Source of the DNA: GWE2-51-13 sp942492825
GTDB taxonomy: Bacteria > Bacillota_I > Bacilli_A > Erysipelotrichales > Erysipelotrichaceae
Assembly: GCA_942492825.1 (NCBI GenBank)
Contig: OW818635.1
Location: 310,001 to 374,000 of the forward strand
Length of the DNA stretch: 64,000 nucleotides
Direction of reading: 5' to 3'
Shown: positions 32,049 to 39,059 of the stretch, in pieces
Layout of the letters: every line of letters begins with the position of its first letter
Position numbering within the stretch: the stretch's first letter is position 1
The notes under the pieces: generated by a model
Told to the model about the DNA's origin: nothing
Databases searched by the model: none
The model's input: only the letters and a program-made list of their open reading frames with translations
Position numbers and translations under genes: made by a program

Positions 32049-33767
32049 ATGATCAAGAAATTCATTCGCTACTACAAACCTTACCGCTTGCTGTTCTTCA
32101 TCGATATTTTAGCGGCGATTTTGATCGCTAGCCTTGATTTGGTTACGCCGCGCTTTTCTAATTACTTGATCAGTTCGATCTTGGTAAAAGGAACGATGCA
32201 AGTACTCTTATTTTGGGGCGCTGTCTTAGCTGTCGTCTTCATACTACGCGTAATGCTTCAATACGTGGTCGAATATTGGGGCCATGTCTTAGGCGTCCAT
32301 ATGGAATATGATATGCGCAAGGAAATGTTCGGACATATCCAAACCTTACCGATCGCGTATTTCGATAATATGAAAGTCGGAAAGCTGATGTCGCGATTGG
32401 TCAACGATCTCAATGAGATTTCCGAAGTCGCCCATCACGGACCGGAAGATCTGTTGATTTCGGCTGTGCTGCTTGTGGGCAGTTTCATCATGATGTTTAT
32501 GACCAGCATCCCGTTAGCGATGGCGATGGTTTTCTTGGTACCCTTGATGATATTCGTCGGGGTGAAACAAAACCTGAAGTTTCGTCGCGCATTTCGTGTC
32601 ATGCGTGAACGATTGGCTGAAATCAACGCGCAAGCCGAGGATAATTTCTCCGGGATCCGTGTCGTCAAGGCATTTAACGCCGAGGAAAAGGAAGGCGAGA
32701 TGTTTGCGGTCGGAAACGAGAATTTCGCGATTTCCCGACGAGGCGCTTTGAAAATCATGGCTGAGTTCGGGATGACCGTCAAAGGATTCATCAACTTGAT
32801 CCAATTGACCGTATTCATGCTTGGGGGATATCTAGTTTTTCAAGGTTCACTATCGATCGGCGGTTTGGTCGAATTTCTACTTTATGTCCAACTTTTCCAA
32901 CAACCGATCAACCGGATTTCCGGATTCATCATGCAATATAACGCGGCCATGGCCGGATTCGAACGTTTTCAAGGGATTCTGGCTGAAGAGCCCCAATCCG
33001 ATCGCCCCGGGGCGATCACGCTTGACGCTCCGCGCGGAGAAATCACTTTCGATGATGTTTCGTTTGAATATGGGGACCGCAATGGCAGCCATGTGTTGAG
33101 TCATGTTTCGTTTAACGTGAAACCGGGAAGCAAGATCGCGTTTGTCGGTCCCTCTGGATCGGGTAAGACGACGCTCTGCAGTTTGTTGCCGCGCTTTTAC
33201 GAAATCGAGAAGGGTTCGATTTTGTTGGACGGCACCGACATCCGTGATATTCAACTCAAGAATCTACGTGATCATGTCGGTATCGTCCAACAGGATGTCT
33301 TCATTTTCGCCGGTACCATCGCGCAGAACATTGAGTATGGGAAACCGGGTGCGACGCGCGAAGAAATCATCGCGGCCGCCAAAATGGCGAAAGCTTGGGA
33401 ATTTATCCAACAGATTCCGGACGGACTCGATACCTATATTGGAGAGCGCGGTGTGAAGCTTTCGGGCGGACAGAAACAACGTATTTCGTTGGCGCGTATA
33501 TTTTTGAAGAATCCGAAAATACTGTTATTGGATGAAGCGACCAGCGCTTTGGATAACGAAACCGAGAAGCAGATTCAAGAAACTTTGGATATTTTGGCGA
33601 AAGAACGGACGACCTTCGTGATCGCGCATCGATTAAGCACGATAACGGATGCCGACGAGATTTTCGTACTTACTAAAGACGGGATCATCGAACGCGGAAG
33701 CCATGCTTCGCTTTTGCATGAAAAAGGATTCTATTACCGTCTGTATCATGCGCAGGACAACGAATAA
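32049..33767 (+). CDS. ABC exporter half-transporter (MsbA/BmrA-like)
   Basis: A 572-aa half-transporter: membrane domain with six helices (about 1-310) and an ATPase domain (about 335-572). The nucleotide-binding site is complete: Walker A GPSGSGKTT (about 371), Q-loop VQQD, signature LSGGQKQR (about 473), Walker B ILLLDEATSALD and H-loop AHRLS. No N-terminal C39 peptidase domain is present. Such homodimeric exporters move drugs, lipids or peptides; the cargo is unknown. GAGGAGG precedes the ATG at 32049, right after the 6S terminator. The regulator gene follows only 9 bases downstream, suggesting a shared transcript. Confidence 0.88.
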   Translation: MIKKFIRYYKPYRLLFFIDILAAILIASLDLVTPRFSNYLISSILVKGTMQVLLFWGAVLAVVFILRVMLQYVVEYWGHVLGVHMEYDMRKEMFGHIQTLPIAYFDNMKVGKLMSRLVNDLNEISEVAHHGPEDLLISAVLLVGSFIMMFMTSIPLAMAMVFLVPLMIFVGVKQNLKFRRAFRVMRERLAEINAQAEDNFSGIRVVKAFNAEEKEGEMFAVGNENFAISRRGALKIMAEFGMTVKGFINLIQLTVFMLGGYLVFQGSLSIGGLVEFLLYVQLFQQPINRISGFIMQYNAAMAGFERFQGILAEEPQSDRPGAITLDAPRGEITFDDVSFEYGDRNGSHVLSHVSFNVKPGSKIAFVGPSGSGKTTLCSLLPRFYEIEKGSILLDGTDIRDIQLKNLRDHVGIVQQDVFIFAGTIAQNIEYGKPGATREEIIAAAKMAKAWEFIQQIPDGLDTYIGERGVKLSGGQKQRISLARIFLKNPKILLLDEATSALDNETEKQIQETLDILAKERTTFVIAHRLSTITDADEIFVLTKDGIIERGSHASLLHEKGFYYRLYHAQDNE

Positions 33768-33776
33768 CATACGACA

Positions 33777-35009
33777 ATGCTTTACCATGAAAATTTACGC
33801 AAGGTCGGCATTTTGATCCGCTTTCATCGTAGAAAGGAACGGAAAATGCATGCGATCGGTTTTACGCAGGAAGAGTTTATCTTAACTTCGCGTAATCATC
33901 CTTTTTTCGAAGTCAACTGCGGACAGCCGGTCTGTTCGCGTAAGACATTATGTCAATTGGAAAATGGCAAATATATCCAGGAGGAATCCCTTTACCGCTT
34001 CTTTCTAGGCAAACTAGGATTGAATTACGCTTTTTCAAGCCATCAGGATCGAATGTTCGCGCAGTTGTTTCATCGCTTCGACGAAGTTCTATGTTTCGGC
34101 GAAATCATGGAACTTGTAAATGTGAATCCGACACCGAGTGATAATCGCAATGTGATCTATGATTTCTATCGCGAACTCTATCATGGCATACAATGCTTTT
34201 ACCTGAATGCTAGAATTCCGTCGCAGGACTTCTTGATTGAGGTCCTTACGTTATGGTCAATTGTTCCGGCGATCCTAAAACCGCACTTACGCTTGATCTT
34301 GCTTGTCTCGCACACGCTGCGTCGTGATGTTTGTCGCAGGGATATCAAAATGATCCTGGACTTCACATCCAAACATCCGATCGATTTATGGATCGATGCG
34401 GTTTGCGCGGTATCGATGGGACGTGTCATTTTTTGCGAAACAATTTTGAAACGGATCAAGTCCGTCCATTCGACAAGCCAATGGTTAACTTACCTGACGT
34501 ATCAACTTCGAACGTTCGTGATCGTTTCCCAACAAGGCCGTCCGTTGGAAGATATGGCGTCCATCTCGCCGACCTTGCCAATCCTTAAACTCGGAACACG
34601 GATCTTGTTGAGCCGATTAGGGAACGATGCGGTTAAACGCCATGATTTCAAGCTTGCCTATGATTATCTATCGCCGATTTCCGACCCATCCGACATGCTG
34701 GGACTTCACGCTTCGCTCTTTTTACGGAAACCGGTGAACATCGTCGAAATGAGCGAAATGTCCCGAAACAACAAGATTTTGGTAAAGTATCTTTCCATGG
34801 ACATCGAAACGCAAACCCATGATAAACTTGATTACCTTATGTCGCATCTATTACCGATCGTCGAACCGCAGGATCGTTACACGAAAACCTGTTTGTTTCG
34901 CGACTTACAATATTTGGTTACGCATACCCGGAGATACAAATGTCTGCATGAATGCGCCGAATTCCTACATCTTACCCATGAGCCCATAAAGGATCGAATA
35001 GAGGCTTAA
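33777..35009 (+). CDS. Rgg/PlcR-like helix-turn-helix regulator (tentative)
   Basis: I do not recognise a named gene. The 410-aa protein starts LRKVGILIRFHRRKER, then has GFTQEEF and VCSRKTLCQLENGK, followed by EESLYRFFLGKLGL. This is the usual layout of an N-terminal XRE-type helix-turn-helix (about residues 5-80, with an insertion) in the Rgg/PlcR/RRNPP group, whose all-helical C-terminal repeats bind signal peptides. The remaining 330 residues are helical and Leu/Arg rich with few recognisable motifs. Related proteins activate or repress adjacent exporter or peptide genes. The ATG at 33777 has no strong ribosome-binding site, consistent with translation following on from the exporter gene. 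Confidence 0.6.
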   Translation: MLYHENLRKVGILIRFHRRKERKMHAIGFTQEEFILTSRNHPFFEVNCGQPVCSRKTLCQLENGKYIQEESLYRFFLGKLGLNYAFSSHQDRMFAQLFHRFDEVLCFGEIMELVNVNPTPSDNRNVIYDFYRELYHGIQCFYLNARIPSQDFLIEVLTLWSIVPAILKPHLRLILLVSHTLRRDVCRRDIKMILDFTSKHPIDLWIDAVCAVSMGRVIFCETILKRIKSVHSTSQWLTYLTYQLRTFVIVSQQGRPLEDMASISPTLPILKLGTRILLSRLGNDAVKRHDFKLAYDYLSPISDPSDMLGLHASLFLRKPVNIVEMSEMSRNNKILVKYLSMDIETQTHDKLDYLMSHLLPIVEPQDRYTKTCLFRDLQYLVTHTRRYKCLHECAEFLHLTHEPIKDRIEA

Positions 35010-35022
35010 ATCAAGCCTTTGG
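35002..35022 (+). terminator. Weak hairpin at the end of the regulator gene
   Basis: AGGCTT and AAGCCT flank a five-base loop and overlap the stop codon; only TTT follows. Confidence 0.4.
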
Positions 35023-35050
35023 GTAAGTTTGCTTCGATTCTGCGAAGGTG

Positions 35051-35059
35051 TGGTAAAGT
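35051..35059 (+). promoter_or_regulatory. Extended -10 promoter of the small RNA
   Basis: TGGTAAAGT is a good extended -10; TTGCTT at 35029-35034 could serve as -35 with a long 19-bp spacer. Confidence 0.5.
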
Positions 35060-35065
35060 AGTTAT

Positions 35066-35169
35066 GGGGAAACGCAGTGAGCGTCAAACAACCCATGCCA
35101 GGTTGGACGCGCGGTTTGCGGTTTCAGATTTGAAAGAAATCTTGGTCGGTTTCTTTCTTCTTTTATTTT
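35066..35169 (+). ncRNA. Unknown structured small RNA
   Basis: A promoter-like element is followed by a roughly 105-base segment with a long composite hairpin. GAAACGCA (35069-35076) pairs with TGCGGTTTC (35117-35125, one bulge), GCGTC (35081-35085) with GACGC (35106-35110), and CAACC (35089-35093) with GGTTG (35101-35105); the last two helices are contiguous on the 3' side. A terminator GAAAGAAA/TTTCTTTC (35132-35157) then T-rich DNA follows. It does not contain SRP RNA, tmRNA or T-box signatures. A 35-codon frame (35064-35171) runs through the same bases, with no ribosome-binding site. I do not recognise the RNA family. Confidence 0.55.
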
Positions 35170-35227
35170 GATTGAAAAGAAGATTAAACATGATAGAATA
35201 GAGAAGTAAAAAAAGGAAGGTGAATCC

Positions 35228-35446
35228 ATGAATGATTTTTGGTTATCCCTTATCAACCTCATCATCGGGGCTGCGATCGGGGGCGGGTTGGGTTTCTATT
35301 TCACCCGCAAAACGTTTATGAAACAGTTGAAAGAGAATCCGCCGATCAACGAAAAGATGATCCGCGCCATGTTCTTACAGATGGGAAGAAAACCTTCCGA
35401 AGCCCAGATCAAACAGATCATCAAGTCAATGGAGCAGTACAAGTAA
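35228..35446 (+). CDS. yneF: YneF family membrane protein (UPF0154)
   Basis: A 72-aa protein with one N-terminal membrane helix (about residues 4-24, LINLIIGAAIGGGLGFYF) and a conserved cytoplasmic tail: RKTFMKQLKENPPINEKMIRAMF and QMGRKPSEAQIKQI. These are the signature of the UPF0154 (YneF) family in Bacilli; function is unknown. AAAGGAAGGTG precedes the ATG at 35228, and TGATAGAAT (35190-35198) is a candidate extended -10. A terminator-like hairpin follows the stop. Confidence 0.92.
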   Translation: MNDFWLSLINLIIGAAIGGGLGFYFTRKTFMKQLKENPPINEKMIRAMFLQMGRKPSEAQIKQIIKSMEQYK

Positions 35447-35472
35447 AAACACAGTCAACCTGTGTTTTCTTT
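35447..35472 (+). terminator. Terminator after yneF
   Basis: AAAACACAG and CTGTGTTTT flank TCAAC and are followed by CTTTAT. Confidence 0.8.
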
Positions 35473-35488
35473 ATAAGGAGGTTACGAA

Positions 35489-36427
35489 ATGGTACGATTC
35501 GGAATCATCGGATGCGGGAACATCGCCTTGCGATTTCTCAAAGGTTGTTCATACGTAAGCGATGCCGAGGTAACGGCTGGGGCGTCCCGCGAATTATCGA
35601 AAGCGAAAGAGTTTTGTTTGACGTATGAGATCCCGTACGCTTACGGAAGTTATGAGGATCTTCTAAAGGCGGATACGACCGATGCGGTCTATATCGCGAC
35701 TCCGCCGTTTACGCACTACCAACTCGTCAAAGATGCGCTCCAGCAAAACAAGCATGTACTGTGCGAGAAACCCTTCGTCGCAACGTCCGATCAAGTCGAA
35801 GAACTTTTCGCGTTGGCGAAGTCGCGGGGATTGATGTTGATGGAAGCGATGAAAGCCGTTTTTACACCCACGACGCAAAAAGTCAAAGATTGGATAATCG
35901 ACGGAAGAATCGGCGGTCTCAAGTATGCGGAAGCATCCTATAGTTATCGTTCGCCTTTTGGTTACGATCATTGGGTCTTCGATCCAAACGCGATGGGCGG
36001 CGGTATGTTGGATGTCGGCGTCTATGCGATCGCATATCTGAACCATATCGTCGATTCGCCGATCGAGAAGCATGTCTCACTTCAAATCGAAGGAGGCACC
36101 GGATGCGACGAGATACGTCAGATATTGGTGAAATATCAAAACGGTGTCATGGGATCGATGCGCGGCGGAATCGGTGTCAAAACCAAAAACGTTGCGTACT
36201 TTTATGGAACGACGGGTTATATCGAAGTCGAAGACTTCTGGAAATCCAAGGTTGCCAACCTTGTCGTCAAAGAGACCAAGGAAGTATATACATCGGAGTT
36301 CGAGAGCGAGTTCACCTTTCAAATCGAACATTTCGTAAATTGCATAAAAAACGGGACCTCTCAAAGTCCCGTCATGAATGAAGCTGCCAGTAAAACGATG
36401 ATCGATCTGATCAACGGAACCTTATAG
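35489..36427 (+). CDS. Gfo/Idh/MocA-family oxidoreductase
   Basis: A 312-aa NAD(P)-dependent dehydrogenase. The N-terminal Rossmann fold shows GIIGCGNIALRF (about 5-16) and ATPPFTHYQL; the family motif CEKPF (about 92-96) supplies the catalytic Lys. The C-terminal alpha/beta domain includes GGGMLDVGVYAI (about 170-181), the dimer and substrate region. Members act on sugars, inositols and trans-dihydrodiols; the substrate cannot be read from the sequence. AAGGAGG precedes the ATG at 35489. The gene converges on plsY and their stop regions overlap by six bases. Confidence 0.9.
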   Translation: MVRFGIIGCGNIALRFLKGCSYVSDAEVTAGASRELSKAKEFCLTYEIPYAYGSYEDLLKADTTDAVYIATPPFTHYQLVKDALQQNKHVLCEKPFVATSDQVEELFALAKSRGLMLMEAMKAVFTPTTQKVKDWIIDGRIGGLKYAEASYSYRSPFGYDHWVFDPNAMGGGMLDVGVYAIAYLNHIVDSPIEKHVSLQIEGGTGCDEIRQILVKYQNGVMGSMRGGIGVKTKNVAYFYGTTGYIEVEDFWKSKVANLVVKETKEVYTSEFESEFTFQIEHFVNCIKNGTSQSPVMNEAASKTMIDLINGTL

Positions 36428-37036
36428 CCACTTTACTTTGGATTCTTTCCCGTCGGCCAAGCGTTTGATGTTGGCACGATGACGATAAATGACCAACAGG
36501 TCGATCGCCAGTACGGTAAAACATATCAATAGGTTTTTTTGAAGGATGAACATGATGATTGTCGCCAAGGTGACGGAGATCATCGATGAGAAGGATACGA
36601 ATTTCGTTAATTTCAGGATCAGGAAAAATGTCGCCAAAGGCAGAGCGAATACCCACAAAATCCCCCAAGGGAACATAAAGAACACCGCGATCCCCAATAA
36701 ATAGCCATAGGCCGTCGATACGGCTTTCCCGCCGCGGAAATTCGCGAAGAGCGGATAACAATGCCCGATCGCGGCCGCGAAGCCGGCCAAGACCGCCGCG
36801 TTCACATCGCCGGGAATGAAATAATGGGCAAGCATGATCGCCACGAAGCCTTTTAACGCATCCAGTACGGAAACCATGACGCCGGCCGGTGCGCCTAAGA
36901 CGCGACCTGCATTGGTACCGCCCAAGTTGCCGCTGCCGAAATTACGAATATCTTTTTTATAAAACACTTTACCGATAATCAGGGCGAAGGGAATCGACCC
37001 GAAGAGATAACCGACGATAATTGCGAGATAGATCAT
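36422..37036 (-). CDS. plsY: Acyl-phosphate glycerol-3-phosphate acyltransferase
   Basis: PlsY (204 aa) transfers the acyl group from acyl phosphate to glycerol 3-phosphate, the first step of phospholipid synthesis in most Gram-positives. About five membrane helices are present. The family motifs are GSIPFALIIGK (about 13-23), RNFGSGNLGGTNAGRVLG (about 31-48, glycerol phosphate binding) and HCYPLFANFRGGKAVST (about 92-108). It is transcribed away from parE, the same pairing as in B. subtilis (plsY-parE-parC). Confidence 0.95.
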   Translation of the reverse strand: MIYLAIIVGYLFGSIPFALIIGKVFYKKDIRNFGSGNLGGTNAGRVLGAPAGVMVSVLDALKGFVAIMLAHYFIPGDVNAAVLAGFAAAIGHCYPLFANFRGGKAVSTAYGYLLGIAVFFMFPWGILWVFALPLATFFLILKLTKFVSFSSMISVTLATIIMFILQKNLLICFTVLAIDLLVIYRHRANIKRLADGKESKVKWL

Positions 37037-37087
37037 TGCGTACCTTCTTTCCGCATTTCATTATACCAAAACCGAGGTACCTGTCAT

Positions 37088-37115
37088 TTGTTTTTAATCT
37101 TTTCTTGTGTATAAT
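37088..37115 (+). promoter_or_regulatory. Promoter of parE-parC
   Basis: TTGTTT (37088-37093), 16-bp spacer, TATAAT (37110-37115). The ATG is 21 bases downstream with GGAAGGGG between. Confidence 0.55.
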
Positions 37116-37136
37116 TGACAATGGAAGGGGATTTTC

Positions 37137-39059
37137 ATGGCAGCACAAAAAAAATACGATGAAACAAGCATCCAAATCCTTGAGGGTCTGGAAGCCGTGC
37201 GTAAACGCCCCGGAATGTATATCGGATCGACCGATGCGCGAGGCTTGCACCATTTGATCTGGGAAATCGTCGACAACGCGATCGACGAAGCGCTCAACGG
37301 ATATGGAAAAACGATTCGGATCACGATTGAGAAAAACAACGTCGTCCAAGTCGAAGATGAAGGTCGGGGGATGCCGGTCGGCATGCATGCGTCGGGAGTA
37401 CCCGCTTTGCAGGTCATTTTCAGCGTCTTACATGCCGGCGGGAAATTCGGCGGCGACGGATATAAAACATCCGGCGGCTTGCATGGGGTCGGCGCTTCGG
37501 TGGTCAATGCGCTCAGCGAATGGCTGGAAGCGACGGTCGCTTATGAAGGCAACCTCTATCAAATGCGGTTCGAACAAGGAGGCAAACGTGTTTCACCTTT
37601 GGTATCTCTTGGGAAAACCACGAAAACCGGGAGTACCGTACGATTTTTAGCGGACAAGTCGATCTTTTCGACGCTTGACTATAGTATCGCTCTTGTTAAC
37701 GAACGGGCTCGCGAAAGCGCCTTTTTACTCAAAGGGATCACGATGATCGTCAAGGACGAACGCGCCAACAAAACTGAAACCTACCGTTATGACAAAGGTT
37801 TGGACGCTTTCTTGGATTATCTTAATGAAGACCGGACGGTCTTACATAAATGTTTGTCGTTTTCGGGATCGATCAACGATATCGGAATCGACGCGGCGTT
37901 TCAATACACCGACGATTATCAAGAAAACACGTACTCGTTTGTCAACCTGGTACGGACCGCCGATGGCGGTACCCATGAAATCGGGTATAAGTCCGCGTTG
38001 ACGAAAACGATGAATGATTTTGCGCGCAAAATCGGGATTTTAAAGGACAAAGACAAAAACTTCGACGGCAACGATATCCGCGAAGGATTGACTTCGGTTA
38101 TTTCCGTCACCGTTCCCGAGAAGATCTTACAGTTCGAAGGTCAGACCAAAGGCAAACTCGGGACACCGGATGCCAAAGCGGCCGTCGAGAACTTCATCGG
38201 GGAAAAACTCGCATATTACTTGGAAGAAAACCGTGATTTCGCATTGATGATCCTGAAGAAGATCCAAAAAGCCTCGCAAGCACGCGAAGCTGCCCGCAGA
38301 GCTCGTGAAGATGCCCGTAAAGGCAAAAAGAGCGGGCGTAGCGAACGAATCCTTTCGGGTAAGCTTTCACCCGCCCAATCGAAAGATTCACGTAAGAACG
38401 AACTCTTTTTGGTCGAAGGGGATTCCGCCGGTGGCAGTGCCAAACAAGGACGAGACAGTAAGTATCAAGCGATCTTGCCATTACGCGGAAAAGTTCTGAA
38501 TACCGAAAAAGCAAGTTTAAGCGAGATCGAAAAAAACGAAGAACTCAACACCATCATCCACGCCTTAGGCGCAGGTGCCGGCAGTGAATTCGAAATCGGC
38601 GACATCAACTACGGGAAAGTCATCATCATGACCGACGCCGATACCGACGGCGCGCATATCCAGTGCCTTTTGCTTACGTTCTTTTATCGATACATGCGGT
38701 CAATGATCGAGACCGGTCATGTGTTTATCGCGCAGCCGCCGTTGTTTAAATTGACCAAAGGGAAGACGATGGAATATGCGTTTGACGAAGAAGAACTAAA
38801 AGAAAAACAAAAGAAAATCGGGAAATGTGAGATCCAGCGATACAAGGGGTTGGGCGAAATGAACGCCGAACAACTTTGGGAAACGACGATGGACCCCGCC
38901 CATCGGTCATTGGTGCAAGTCACCCTCGACGATGCGATCTCGGCCCAACGTACGGTCAGCGTACTGATGGGGGATAAGGCCAATCTTCGTCGCGAATGGA
39001 TCGAAGACAATGTCGCCTTTACCTTGGAAGACCGGTTCGAAACGGAGGTCAAGCGATGA
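37137..39059 (+). CDS. parE: DNA topoisomerase IV subunit B
   Basis: ParE (640 aa) is the ATPase subunit of topoisomerase IV, which decatenates chromosomes. GHKL ATPase motifs are visible: EIVDNAIDEAL (about 42-52), EDEGRGMPVG (about 80-89) and GGLHGVGASVVNALS (about 118-132). The transducer domain and the TOPRIM domain with LVEGDSAGG (about 422-430), and DADTDGAHI follow, ending in the C-terminal QRYKGLGEMN. ParE rather than GyrB is favoured by the pairing with plsY and parC and by the length. It overlaps parC by four bases (ATGA). Confidence 0.94.
   Translation: MAAQKKYDETSIQILEGLEAVRKRPGMYIGSTDARGLHHLIWEIVDNAIDEALNGYGKTIRITIEKNNVVQVEDEGRGMPVGMHASGVPALQVIFSVLHAGGKFGGDGYKTSGGLHGVGASVVNALSEWLEATVAYEGNLYQMRFEQGGKRVSPLVSLGKTTKTGSTVRFLADKSIFSTLDYSIALVNERARESAFLLKGITMIVKDERANKTETYRYDKGLDAFLDYLNEDRTVLHKCLSFSGSINDIGIDAAFQYTDDYQENTYSFVNLVRTADGGTHEIGYKSALTKTMNDFARKIGILKDKDKNFDGNDIREGLTSVISVTVPEKILQFEGQTKGKLGTPDAKAAVENFIGEKLAYYLEENRDFALMILKKIQKASQAREAARRAREDARKGKKSGRSERILSGKLSPAQSKDSRKNELFLVEGDSAGGSAKQGRDSKYQAILPLRGKVLNTEKASLSEIEKNEELNTIIHALGAGAGSEFEIGDINYGKVIIMTDADTDGAHIQCLLLTFFYRYMRSMIETGHVFIAQPPLFKLTKGKTMEYAFDEEELKEKQKKIGKCEIQRYKGLGEMNAEQLWETTMDPAHRSLVQVTLDDAISAQRTVSVLMGDKANLRREWIEDNVAFTLEDRFETEVKR

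Noticed and set aside
35066..35169. SRP (4.5S) RNA
   Set aside because: The invariant GGAAGGAAGCAG-type apical loop is absent.
35064..35171. 35-codon frame as an annotated peptide gene
   Set aside because: The start codon lies at the predicted transcription start with no ribosome-binding site, and the bases are better explained as a folded RNA with a terminator. Kept only as a hypothesis in the findings.
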